Position numbers and translations under genes: made by a program
Notes under the pieces: generated by a model
What the model saw: only the letters and a program-made list of their open reading frames with translations
Told to the model about the DNA's origin: nothing
Databases searched by the model: none
Shown: one piece after another, positions 17,398-25,875 of the stretch
Layout: the number at the start of each line of letters is the position of its first letter
Position numbering within the stretch: the first letter of the stretch is position 1
DNA from: Pedosphaera sp.
GTDB taxonomy: Bacteria; Verrucomicrobiota; Verrucomicrobiia; Limisphaerales; AAA164-E04
Assembly (NCBI GenBank): GCA_002686885.1
Contig: NYYT01000120.1
Span: forward strand, 1-46,937
Direction of reading: 5' to 3'
Length of the DNA stretch: 46,937 nucleotides

Positions 17398-18158
17398 GGG
17401 CGACGTGGTTCCGAGGCAGTCCAGGTTTTTTGGGATAAACTAGCAAGGCGTTGCATGATGGAAGCGTGATGTTGGTGAATATCCTTCAAGCCTATGTCAT
17501 GGGGCAAGCGGGGCGGCTGTATGGGAGCAGAAAACTCGACTGAAAAGGGTACCCCTTCGGGAATTTTCTTATAACCTTCCTTGGATGGGAAGGTCAATCC
17601 AGCGGTCACGACGGGAATTCCCGTTTTCAGAGACAACTGGGCGGCCCCCGTATAGCCTTTGAGTAATTTTGTGGGGTGTCGATTGGTAGTACCTTCAGGG
17701 AAAATTCCGATGGATTTTCCGGCTTCGAGTGTTTTTCTCGCTTGAGATACGCTACTTTGTCGACTGGTGAAAAGGGGTTTGAATACGTTGAGAAATTTCG
17801 GTTTGGCAGGTTTTCGCGAGACGGTAATGACCTGTCCGTAGTGGTAGAAGAACCAAACTCCAGGTACCAGGCAGAAGTTCCAATCTGCTAAAAAATGGAC
17901 CACCCGGCCGCCGCGCAGGTAATAGAGCAATGCAGGGATGTAGATCGCCTCGAGTTTTTGGCTGTGATTGAGCACCAGGATAAAAGGATCGTGATCGGGT
18001 TGGATGTGCTCGACCCCCTGGCAAGAAACCAATTTGCGACCCGCAAGGCTCAAAGTGCTTCGGATCAGAAAGCGCAAAGGCCCACTCGGGCTTTGATGCA
18101 GAGGCGCTTTCCAAATGCTTTTCAGGGAAAGGGGCCCTCGAATGGAATGAATATCCAT
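17394..18158 (-). CDS. PlsC-like lysophospholipid acyltransferase with HX4E motif
   Basis: This is a 254-residue membrane-associated acyltransferase of the PlsC/LPLAT family. Motif I reads NHSQKLE (residues 64-70), that is His65-X4-Glu70, where the family has HX4D. Motif III is normal (FPEGTTN, 153-159) and motif IV (GIPVVTAGLTFP) follows at about 180. The frame is open upstream into the oxidoreductase gene. The ATG at 18158 is chosen because it begins 13 bp after that gene's stop and leaves the usual N-terminal length. It is coupled to the LuxI/FeeM-like gene by ATGA. It probably acylates a lyso-lipid or lyso-aminolipid. Confidence 0.8.
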   Translation of the reverse strand: MDIHSIRGPLSLKSIWKAPLHQSPSGPLRFLIRSTLSLAGRKLVSCQGVEHIQPDHDPFILVLNHSQKLEAIYIPALLYYLRGGRVVHFLADWNFCLVPGVWFFYHYGQVITVSRKPAKPKFLNVFKPLFTSRQSSVSQARKTLEAGKSIGIFPEGTTNRHPTKLLKGYTGAAQLSLKTGIPVVTAGLTFPSKEGYKKIPEGVPFSVEFSAPIQPPRLPHDIGLKDIHQHHASIMQRLASLSQKTWTASEPRRP

Positions 18159-18171
18159 ATTCAAGCGTTTT

Positions 18172-19179
18172 TTACTGCATGGGCAGCTCAATCTTGATGG
18201 GTTTTTGTTCGCGATAGGATTGTTGGGCTGCATCGCAAAGTTGGTGGCTCGTGCACACATCCTGCTCCGTGATGGGGCATTGGGAAGGTACTTGGAGCGT
18301 CCTTGCAAAAGCCCTCAGCTCCTCCACATAGGCCTCACGGTAACGACTCGGGAAAGAGTGTTCGATTTTTGGGCGTCCGACACCTTCCGCATTGGAGAGC
18401 ACGGTTGAGGCCGCACTACGATTTTCAGCCTGCAGCATACCTTTGTCTCCAAAGGCTTCGATGCGCTGATCGTATCCGTACGTTGCCAAACGGTTGACGT
18501 CTATGGTGGCAAGCAAACCACTTTTGTATTTTAACGTCACAAGCACATTGTCGAGGTCGTTGATGGCCTGGATCTCGGGCACAAAGTTGCTACCCACCGC
18601 ATAAACCTCGACAGGGTCCTCGCGTGTGATGAATCTGAGCATGTCCAGGTCGTGGACAATGCAATCGTGGAAAATTCCATGAGATGTCTTGAGGTATTCC
18701 AGCGTTGGTAGAGGAGAATCGCGTGATGTGATTCTTACCAGCATGGGCCGGCCAATAGAGCCGGCCACCACTTGGGCTGCAAGGCTTGAAAAGGTTGGGT
18801 CAAAGCGGCGGTTGAAGCCAACCATCAACGGGCGCTCAACCTTTTCGGCCAGTGCGTAGCATTCGCGAATCTGTTTCAGGGTTTCCCCCAGTGGCTTTTC
18901 GGTGAAAACAGCCTTGCCTGCTTCAAGGGCCTGAAGGATTTGGGAATAATGCGCACCTGTTGGTGTGGCAATGATCACCCCATGAAGGGTGGGATCACTC
19001 AAAGCCAGGGAGAAGTCGTTTGAACCCGGGCAGCCATGGGCCGTGGCGGTCTGTGCCGCAAGGCCTTGGTCCGCATCGATCACATAACCCAGCTCGAGTT
19101 GAGCAAGCTGACGAATGCTCTGAAGGTGAAATTGTCCAGCCCTGCCCAAGCCAACCAATGCGAGGCGAAAGTGATCCAT
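18172..19179 (-). CDS. Gfo/Idh/MocA-family oxidoreductase, inositol 2-dehydrogenase-like
   Basis: This is a 335-residue NAD(P)-dependent sugar/polyol dehydrogenase. The N-terminal Rossmann domain has GLGRAG (residues 10-16) and the family's EKP motif (FTEKPLG, near residue 95). The C-terminal domain carries the catalytic HDxD-type segment (FHDCIVHDLDMLRF). Its overall pattern, including VGFNRRFDPTF after the EKP motif, is closest to myo-inositol 2-dehydrogenases (IolG), but scyllo-inositol or other sugar substrates are possible. It is the first gene of a three-gene unit with the PlsC-like and LuxI/FeeM-like acyltransferases, an unexpected partnership. The terminator of the CotH gene lies directly upstream, so it must have its own promoter. 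Confidence 0.85.
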   Translation of the reverse strand: MDHFRLALVGLGRAGQFHLQSIRQLAQLELGYVIDADQGLAAQTATAHGCPGSNDFSLALSDPTLHGVIIATPTGAHYSQILQALEAGKAVFTEKPLGETLKQIRECYALAEKVERPLMVGFNRRFDPTFSSLAAQVVAGSIGRPMLVRITSRDSPLPTLEYLKTSHGIFHDCIVHDLDMLRFITREDPVEVYAVGSNFVPEIQAINDLDNVLVTLKYKSGLLATIDVNRLATYGYDQRIEAFGDKGMLQAENRSAASTVLSNAEGVGRPKIEHSFPSRYREAYVEELRAFARTLQVPSQCPITEQDVCTSHQLCDAAQQSYREQKPIKIELPMQ

Positions 19180-19226
19180 GACAATAGATTTAGCAGATCG
19201 GGCCCCTTATGCCACACTATAGCGAG

Positions 19227-19250
19227 AGAAAAACCTCGTGAAGAGGCTTT
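19227..19250 (-). terminator. probable rho-independent terminator of the CotH-kinase gene
   Basis: Read leftward, a 7-bp stem AAGCCTC/GAGGTTT (one G-U pair) closes a 5-nt loop and runs into TTTTTCTC. It is 27 bp after the CotH-kinase gene stop and before the oxidoreductase start. The stem is short, hence moderate confidence. Confidence 0.55.
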
Positions 19251-19275
19251 CTGAAAAATCTAAGGGCAAAAGGTG

Positions 19276-21696
19276 CTAGGGCGTGGAAGGCTCGATGACT
19301 TGATCTGGCTTTGCGTCTTTATATTCGAGATGATCCATCAAGATGATTTGGCCATTCTCGCGCTGACTGAGGAATAAGGATTCTCCCCGAGAAGACAGTT
19401 TGAAATTGGCGTGAAGCCCACTGGGAGCTTTCCCATCCTCATCGGCCCATATCATGAGTTTCTCGCCGGGTGCGAGCGTCTTGCCTGCAGGAAAAGCCCA
19501 TTTCAATGGCCGCTGGCCATCGTCACTGAGAAAGATGTTGGACAAATCCACCGTGGTTGATCCGAGGTTTGCGCATTCGATCCAATCGTCATAGTCACCC
19601 TGTGGATCTGCTTTGAACGTACGGTTGATGGCCATGAGGCGCGTGATGGAAAGTCCACGCCCCCGAGGCTTGGATGGAGGCAGAGCCGTCATGCTCAAAG
19701 GTTGAAAAGAAGCGGTTTGAGGGAAAAACATGGATCCGCTCTGGTTAGGCTTCCCGCGGGCTTCGAGATAGTAATACACGCTCTGGCCTGGGTTCAGGTT
19801 TTCAAGTTGTGCCTCGAATCGACCCTGACCAATCGATTGCATGGGTTGATCTTTAAATGGCTCTAAAGGTTCGTTCTTGGTGTAAAGCACCAATTGGTCC
19901 AAGTGATCGTCGCTGGATGTCAGGGTGGCGGTCAGCTTGGTTCGGAGCAGAAGGCGACCCAAGGGATTGGGCTGCACTGTTACCGGAGCGATTTGTACCG
20001 TCTCAAACTCTGGAGTTGGCAGATTGGTTTCCGGATGGTTTCGGAGGTAAGCGCCACGCTCTTCAATGAATTCTTTCAAACCGGGGGCCCCACCACCAGG
20101 GCCTTCACCCCTGACCGATTGAGTCAAACCTTGGAGGAATTGCTCAAAGGTTTCTCCGCCGGGTTGCCTGGTTTCACGCTGAATGTCCTGATCAATCAAT
20201 TTTCGGTATTGCTCTACCAACGGTTCGAATTTGCTCCAGGTCAACCATTCCTGGGTAATCGTACGGACATGGGCAAGATACCTCATACGCAAGTTGGGGT
20301 TTTTCAGTAATCGCAACAAGGGCTTGTTACTGTCCTCTACACCAAAGAGTGGATCCAGTTCAACCCCACGTACATTGCCTCTGAAGCCAGGTCCTCCAGG
20401 CAGGCGAAAGGTTTCGTTGTTGTCGTGCGCAATCATGTGAAAACGGCCCCGCGGATCCTGGTAAAAATTGAAATCACTGGCTCGAACCCAGTAGCCATCG
20501 GCATCGATCAACACATTTTCAAGGGCCAAAAACCAAAGAGCACCATCCACGTTCAGAAAGGACTCCAAGGTTTTGTCCAAGGTCTCAATGGGCGCCTCTG
20601 CCAAAGCCTTTGCAAAGCGAATGTAGTGATTCCATGCAGGTAATGGATCTTCTAAATCTGTCTTGAGTTCATAGAAACCGCTGTAATCTGTCGGGCGGTC
20701 GCCAAGGTAGGCCATGCCGTTGCCTGCTTTGGGATCGGCTGGTTTTTTCCAGCGCGTACCTTTGGATGTATCAAAGGCCTCCTTGAGGAAAAGGGTATCA
20801 AATTGTTGGGAGTTGACATAAATACCCCACAATTCGCCGTTGATGACAACGCGTACATGATGGGCCTTGAGCGTGGGTTGATAGTCCTTCGAGACGTGGC
20901 TGAAGAGGATCTCCCTCATCACGGTTGGATCGGTGTGTGCATTCAGTAGATTCAGGGTCTTGTATCCCTGAAGGGTCTGTTTGCTGTCTGAGTAATTGAT
21001 ACTGATGTTGAGAGATTTTTTTCTCCCAGGGGCCACCATGCTGGTGGAAGTGTTGCCCCGGTAGCGTACGCCAACTTCTGGAATCGTCCATTCGTCCAAC
21101 TGAAGGCGTGCCGGAATTTCGACATCGGTGCGGTAAAATGCACTCAGTTCGGCTTCCCAGTCATCGGAATCAAATTCCAGGAAAAGAGTTTTCAGGACAC
21201 TGTTGTCATAAAGAGACTTGTCGCCATGATGCTCAACTTTTTCTGGTAGGATTTGCATACCTGCTTGAGGCGGCGGCTCTGTGCCATGGGTGCGTCGTCG
21301 AGGGCCGCGCACCGGTCGAGGATTGGCTCGAAGCTCCTGGCGGGCAGCTGTTCGCTCGTCCTTGTCGAGCTTTCCATCGCCATCCAGGTCAAATTGGCGT
21401 GTGAGGGATCCTGGCTCCTCGGGAAGGGCAGGTGAAATGCCTCCGGGTCCAAAACCATTGGGGCCACCCAATCCGGGCGCTAACGTTGGAGGGGCCTCCT
21501 CTCTATTCTCGCTCCTTTCCTTGGCGCCGGAACGTTCGGATACAGCTTGTATCATGCTGACCCGCTCCTCAGTTGACAATTTGCCATCACCATCTTTGTC
21601 GAACTCCTTAATGAGCTCCGCTTGTTGACCCCATAACCGCAGTCCGGAGGCTAGGAGGATTCCGAGGATTGAGTAGGCCATGCGTGGCACGTGCAT
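19276..21696 (-). CDS. exported CotH-kinase protein with EF-hands and C-terminal lamin-tail-like domain
   Basis: This protein is 806 residues from the ATG at 21696. The frame is open to 21840, but the signal peptide (MAYSILGILLASGLRLWGQ) begins at residue 6 of this start or at the ATG at 21681. After the signal come two EF-hand calcium loops (DKDGDGKLSTEE near residue 34 and DLDGDGKLDKDE near 105) separated by a Gly/Pro/Glu-rich linker. A CotH kinase-like domain follows (about 160-540), with RYRGNTSTSMVAPGRKKSLNI, the VVINGELWGIYVNSQQ strand and MIAHDNNETF. The C-terminus (about 700-800) has the beta-strand pattern of a lamin-tail domain (DYDDWIECANLGSTTVDLSN). CotH is an atypical protein kinase acting outside the cytoplasm in Bacillus spores; here the target is unknown. 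Confidence 0.85.
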   Translation of the reverse strand: MHVPRMAYSILGILLASGLRLWGQQAELIKEFDKDGDGKLSTEERVSMIQAVSERSGAKERSENREEAPPTLAPGLGGPNGFGPGGISPALPEEPGSLTRQFDLDGDGKLDKDERTAARQELRANPRPVRGPRRRTHGTEPPPQAGMQILPEKVEHHGDKSLYDNSVLKTLFLEFDSDDWEAELSAFYRTDVEIPARLQLDEWTIPEVGVRYRGNTSTSMVAPGRKKSLNISINYSDSKQTLQGYKTLNLLNAHTDPTVMREILFSHVSKDYQPTLKAHHVRVVINGELWGIYVNSQQFDTLFLKEAFDTSKGTRWKKPADPKAGNGMAYLGDRPTDYSGFYELKTDLEDPLPAWNHYIRFAKALAEAPIETLDKTLESFLNVDGALWFLALENVLIDADGYWVRASDFNFYQDPRGRFHMIAHDNNETFRLPGGPGFRGNVRGVELDPLFGVEDSNKPLLRLLKNPNLRMRYLAHVRTITQEWLTWSKFEPLVEQYRKLIDQDIQRETRQPGGETFEQFLQGLTQSVRGEGPGGGAPGLKEFIEERGAYLRNHPETNLPTPEFETVQIAPVTVQPNPLGRLLLRTKLTATLTSSDDHLDQLVLYTKNEPLEPFKDQPMQSIGQGRFEAQLENLNPGQSVYYYLEARGKPNQSGSMFFPQTASFQPLSMTALPPSKPRGRGLSITRLMAINRTFKADPQGDYDDWIECANLGSTTVDLSNIFLSDDGQRPLKWAFPAGKTLAPGEKLMIWADEDGKAPSGLHANFKLSSRGESLFLSQRENGQIILMDHLEYKDAKPDQVIEPSTP

Positions 21697-21862
21697 GATC
21701 GATGGTGGGTGATGGGAGGATGGGTTGGATAGGAGCATGCGCAAGGGGACCATGGTTCTTCTTCCAAGCCTTTGCCTGGACGGGAGCATAGACGCCCAAA
21801 ACATCCTGGAAGTTACAGAAAACTCCCAGTAATCGATCACTTTGATTGTCTCCTGAAGACGT

Positions 21863-22888
21863 TCATGCGAGAAACCATGCGTTTGTTCCCGGTTGGTAAC
21901 CTTGTTTCAGCAAATGAGCCAGGATCTTTTCCCGAGCACCTTGGGCCCCGACGGCGATAAGGAGACACTCGGGTGGCGTTGAGAGAGCTTTGAGATAAGT
22001 GGGATCACTCACGGAAATGCCATGAAGTCGCTGACCAATTTTTCGGGGGTCCACATCAATAATACAGTCGATCGAACGATTCTGGCTCAGGAGCCACCTT
22101 ATCCATGGTTTTCCGGTCTGGCCAGCTCCCCAGAATACGACGCGATTTTGGTTCTTTAGAGGTCCACGGAGAAGATGGTGTCGTTTGCATGCGTCAAAGG
22201 AAGAGACCTCATAGCGCTGATCGGTACGGGTGGCACGTTCGGGATGATCGCGCCAGAACAAAATGGTTTCGTCAACTTTACCGGTTTTGAGTGAGGGATC
22301 CTGGGCGACATTGAGGAAAAAGTCGTAATCTTCGGGGAAGGGGCCTTGAACACATCCTCGCTCGAACCATTTCCGGTGGCCGAACAGCGTGGGGTTGACA
22401 ATGGGCAGTTCGACAAAGCGCTGGGCCATGATGGCGGCATGGTCATTGAGGTGATTGAGCCAGTCTTGGTAACGCTTCATGCTTTTCACCGGTGTGCCTT
22501 CCATATCTACGATCGAGACACCTCCACCGATGAGGCCGCAGCCCTGCTCTTGTAAAAAGCGCCATTGAGTGGAAAGTCGGTTCGGTGTCGCAATGTCATC
22601 GGCATCCATGCGGGCCAGCCAAGTGCCTCGTGCTTCGCGGACGGCCCGATTGTGAGCGTGGGCAACACCCTGATGGGCCTGCTGGATGATTCGGAGTCTG
22701 GAATCTTGGATGCTCTTGGCAGCGCGGAAGGTGTCGTCTTCTGATCCATCATCTACGACGATGCATTCCAGGTTGGGGTAATCCCCATCAAGAATCGAGC
22801 GTATGGCTGGTAGGATGGTCGATGCTGCATTGAAGGCCGGTAGAAGGACTGAGACGAGGGGCGAAAAAGTCATTTCCAATGCAGACAT
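21863..22888 (-). CDS. family 2 glycosyltransferase fused to a C-terminal Rossmann-like domain
   Basis: This is a 341-residue protein. Residues 10-215 form a GT2/GT-A domain: VSVLLPAFNAASTI, IVVDDGSEDDT, and the DxD-type MDADDIATP near residue 95. After a short link, residues about 248-341 form a second alpha/beta domain starting with RVVFWGAGQTGKPW, a GxGxxG nucleotide-binding turn, then CIIDVDPRKIGQRLHGI. The latter resembles the N-terminal nucleotide-binding part of PglD-like sugar acyltransferases and the C-terminal domain of some GT2 and sugar methyltransferases. No membrane helix is visible. The gene is followed by CotH after a gap of about 166 bp, which shows no clear signal, and preceded by a small gene. 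It probably decorates a cell-surface glycan. Confidence 0.85.
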   Translation of the reverse strand: MSALEMTFSPLVSVLLPAFNAASTILPAIRSILDGDYPNLECIVVDDGSEDDTFRAAKSIQDSRLRIIQQAHQGVAHAHNRAVREARGTWLARMDADDIATPNRLSTQWRFLQEQGCGLIGGGVSIVDMEGTPVKSMKRYQDWLNHLNDHAAIMAQRFVELPIVNPTLFGHRKWFERGCVQGPFPEDYDFFLNVAQDPSLKTGKVDETILFWRDHPERATRTDQRYEVSSFDACKRHHLLRGPLKNQNRVVFWGAGQTGKPWIRWLLSQNRSIDCIIDVDPRKIGQRLHGISVSDPTYLKALSTPPECLLIAVGAQGAREKILAHLLKQGYQPGTNAWFLA

Positions 22889-22926
22889 AGGGATCTATGG
22901 CCAGGAGGCCCGCTAAAAGCGGGGCG

Positions 22927-23208
22927 TCATTGGAATTTTGGAATGTCGGTTTCTGGGAAGCGCTCCTTAATGGTTTGTCTGATCCGCTGAGCATCCTGGG
23001 GTTGAAGAAGTCGGCGATGAACGCGTCGATCCACCCCATCCATGAGACACAGCCAATCATCCAACGAAGGGCGCAGGATTCTTTCCCAGGAATCGAAACG
23101 CTTTTCGCGGTCGTAAAAGCGCCATTGGTTTCCGACCTTCTTGGCATAGGCCTGTCGACGCCTTCCATCTTCGAACGTTCCTTTCCAGCTGATCTCTCCT
23201 TTTGCCAT
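22927..23208 (-). CDS. small conserved-looking protein of unknown function
   Basis: This is a 93-residue product from the ATG at 23208; the frame is open to a TTG at 23247. It is soluble, highly charged and Trp-rich (5 Trp in the first 55 residues), with EKRFDSWERI and a C-terminal helix of alternating Arg/Gln/Glu (DAQRIRQTIKERFPE). I recognise no family. Support comes from position: it sits 38 bp upstream of the GT2 fusion gene on the same strand, fills an otherwise empty gap, and has a balanced composition unlike frame shadows. It could be a translated leader gene of the GT2 unit. Confidence 0.55.
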   Translation of the reverse strand: MAKGEISWKGTFEDGRRRQAYAKKVGNQWRFYDREKRFDSWERILRPSLDDWLCLMDGVDRRVHRRLLQPQDAQRIRQTIKERFPETDIPKFQ

Positions 23209-23303
23209 GCAGAAGAAGAGCTTAGCCTTGAATCCCCAGAATTCCAACCATGATTCAGTATTTGTCTTTTGACTCAGGATCCCAGTTCAACCAACCTGTT
23301 TGC

Positions 23304-23675
23304 ATGAACGATAAGTGGATCAGGGGCCGATGTTGGAAGGGGGTTATGGTGGTAATCATCAGTTGGCTGTGGGGTGCTGGGTGCACTCAGGAAACTCAAA
23401 ATCAGTGGAGCCGAGCCGTTCAGAATTGGACGGGTACCGATGGTGTGCTTGAAATATACGCAGGAGAGGTCCTGGTAAGAAGGTTCATTCACATCGATAA
23501 GCTCAGTACGGCTCAATCCACTCAAGGGACTGTTGTTCAGAGACCCTATCGTTATGGCTATGGTGTTTTGGATGCTAATTTGAATTTCAGCGCAGACGCG
23601 GGTGAGAAAAAGGTTTACTTCGAATTCAGTGACTATTCGACCAGCTATGTGTTTTTTGAAAATCCACAGCCATGA
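23304..23675 (+). CDS. small exported protein, possible lipoprotein
   Basis: This is a 123-residue product from the ATG at 23304. Its N-terminus has a basic region, a hydrophobic stretch VMVVIISWLWGAG and then Cys27, like a lipoprotein signal, though the -3 position is Gly rather than Leu, so the lipobox is imperfect. An ATG at 23346 has a better Shine-Dalgarno (GGAAGGGGG) but would remove the positive charges. The mature part is rich in beta-strand pattern with a Tyr/Phe-rich end (VYFEFSDYSTSYVFFE). No family recognised. It is divergent from the 93-residue gene and 95 bp before the transketolase gene. Confidence 0.55.
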   Translation: MNDKWIRGRCWKGVMVVIISWLWGAGCTQETQNQWSRAVQNWTGTDGVLEIYAGEVLVRRFIHIDKLSTAQSTQGTVVQRPYRYGYGVLDANLNFSADAGEKKVYFEFSDYSTSYVFFENPQP

Positions 23676-23770
23676 GGGAAGTGAAAAACTTTCTTTCCCA
23701 ACCCGTTCCAGAGCTTTAACCTCCTCGCTTTTGACAAGGATAGACGTCAACGACTGAAGTTTACAACCAT

Positions 23771-25825
23771 ATGGGAGCTGAGATTACTGATGCCAAACCG
23801 CTGGATGCCCCAGCCTTAAAACCCTTGAAACTGGCCAACCGACTTGCTGGTCGGCCGGAACGCCCTCCAACTTATGGAACTACCATTCAGAGTTCCGATG
23901 GTCAGGAGGTCGTTCTGGGAGATCCTCGTGCGACCCGAGCTTTGGTGGCGCTCATGAACGTTCATGCTGTCAACGGAGGAGCTGCCTGCCACTGGGGAGG
24001 GCCCGCCGCTTTGGCCGAAATCATGTCCGCGACCCATGGTCTGATGTTTGCCCAGCAAGACCGTCCCTGGTATGAGGCTTTTCACTTTGTCAACGATGCG
24101 GGGCACACGGAAAACGGCGTTTATGCCCTGAGAGCCAATCTTGGGTTTGATCAAATGACCTTCGAGGATTTGAAGGGTTTTCGTTCCATTGAAAGCAAGC
24201 TTACCGGGCACGGGGAGTCTCACTTGAATCCTGAGGGCGTCTTGCTTAGCAACGGCCCGCTTAGCTCGGCTGTCGGTCAGAGCCAGGGACTGGCCATGGC
24301 GGACAAAACGGCTGGGAACGACCGTGTCACCCTTTTGGTGCTCTCCGATGGGGCCTCCATGGAAGGGGAAGCTAAGGAAGCGTTTTCTGCCATTCCAGGC
24401 CTGGCAGCCAAGGGCAAGGTGAATCCGTTTGTGATGATCCTTTCGGACAATCAAACCAAGCTCTCTGGTCGTATCCCCGATGATTCCTTTGATATGGCTC
24501 CCACCTTCAATGCCATGGAAACCTTGGGCTGGCAGGTAATCGACGTTCCGGAAGGCCACGACTTACAATCCGTTTATCGAGCCATTGAACAAGCAATAGC
24601 CACGGTTCGCGGAAACGACCATCAACCCGTGTTGGTGCGCGTCAGAACGGTCAAGGGTTACGGCGTCAAGGCCACGGAGGAAAACGCCAGCGGCGGTCAT
24701 GGTTTTCCTCTCAAAGGTGGGGAAAAAATCGTTGAATTCGTGAGTGAAATCTGTGGAGGCGAAGTGCCTGAGGCCTTGATGAACTGGGCCCAGGAATTGC
24801 GCAGCCAGTGGGAAGCCCAGGAGGCTGCCAAGGCTGCTGCCAAAGGCACCTCTCCATCGGTCAAAAAGGATAAGATTCAGAGTGGGCTTGCTCAGGCAGC
24901 CATTCAGGCAGCTCAGGAAGGGTATCCAGTCTTTTCGGTTTCAAGTGATGTCCAGGGATCGACAGGTATTGCTTCCTTCCAGAAAAGCTTTCCCGATCGT
25001 TTTGTCGAAGTGGGGATTGCTGAGTCCAACATGGTCTCTGTTGGAGCCGGTTATGCCAAAATAGGTTTTATTCCGATCGTTGATACTTTTGGGCAATTTG
25101 GTGTGACCAAGGGAAACCTCCCTCTCACCATGGCAGTTCTTTCGCAAGCTCCTGTGATTGCCATCTTTTCCCATGTTGGATTTCAGGATGCCGCGGATGG
25201 TGCGAGCCATCAGGCAACCACTTATTTTGCGGCCATCAGCTCCATCCCTCACACGGTGGTCATTGCGCCTTCCTGCTCCGGTGAGGCTCATGCCTTAATG
25301 CACGCAGCGATCAAGAGGTATGCCGAAGATCGCCAAGCAGGCAGGGATGGCGAATCTTATGTATTTTTTGTGGGTCGGGAAAACTATCCGATCCATTGGA
25401 TTGATGGCGCCACCTATCCATGGGGACGTAGTCAGGTGATTCGCGAAGGCGCTGACGTGGTGCTGGTAGGGTGTGGGCCTTTGTTGAGCAAAGCCGTTCA
25501 GGCAGGTGAATTGCTCGCAGAGAAGGGCGTCTCGGCAACGGTTATCAGTAATCCGTTCGTTAATCGTGTCGATCTGGAAACGATCACTCCATGGGTAGAA
25601 AAAGCCCAAGGGCGTGTGGTGACCATCGAAGATCATCAAGTGGTATGCGGCATGGGCGCGCAATTGTCGCATGCCCTTTCTGATCAGGGCACTCGCCATC
25701 AGGTCACCACCCTTGGTATTGGAGGTGGTTTCGGGCAATCCGCCTACATGGCTGAACATTTGTATGAGCGCCACGGCTTGACCGCAAAGGATATGGCAGA
25801 TGCGGCTCAAAAACTCCTTGATTGA
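23771..25825 (+). CDS. tkt: transketolase
   Basis: This is a 684-residue ThDP enzyme that moves two-carbon units between ketose and aldose phosphates in the non-oxidative pentose phosphate and related pathways. The N-terminal ThDP domain has HWGG and HTEN segments and the ThDP/Mg motif written LSDGASMEGEAKEA...LSDNQTKLSG (about residues 190-235), with SDG in place of the usual GDG. The middle Pyr domain starts near residue 365 and contains the catalytic Glu in VGIAESNM (about 415-422). The C-terminal transketolase domain runs from about 555 to the end. The length matches full-size transketolases. The divergence from canonical TktA motifs is notable, so a specialised ketolase is possible. No convincing Shine-Dalgarno. 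Confidence 0.85.
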   Translation: MGAEITDAKPLDAPALKPLKLANRLAGRPERPPTYGTTIQSSDGQEVVLGDPRATRALVALMNVHAVNGGAACHWGGPAALAEIMSATHGLMFAQQDRPWYEAFHFVNDAGHTENGVYALRANLGFDQMTFEDLKGFRSIESKLTGHGESHLNPEGVLLSNGPLSSAVGQSQGLAMADKTAGNDRVTLLVLSDGASMEGEAKEAFSAIPGLAAKGKVNPFVMILSDNQTKLSGRIPDDSFDMAPTFNAMETLGWQVIDVPEGHDLQSVYRAIEQAIATVRGNDHQPVLVRVRTVKGYGVKATEENASGGHGFPLKGGEKIVEFVSEICGGEVPEALMNWAQELRSQWEAQEAAKAAAKGTSPSVKKDKIQSGLAQAAIQAAQEGYPVFSVSSDVQGSTGIASFQKSFPDRFVEVGIAESNMVSVGAGYAKIGFIPIVDTFGQFGVTKGNLPLTMAVLSQAPVIAIFSHVGFQDAADGASHQATTYFAAISSIPHTVVIAPSCSGEAHALMHAAIKRYAEDRQAGRDGESYVFFVGRENYPIHWIDGATYPWGRSQVIREGADVVLVGCGPLLSKAVQAGELLAEKGVSATVISNPFVNRVDLETITPWVEKAQGRVVTIEDHQVVCGMGAQLSHALSDQGTRHQVTTLGIGGGFGQSAYMAEHLYERHGLTAKDMADAAQKLLD

Positions 25826-25875
25826 CTTCCTCTCATGGAAGGGTAGGTAATCAACGCGTCTCCGATTACATCATT

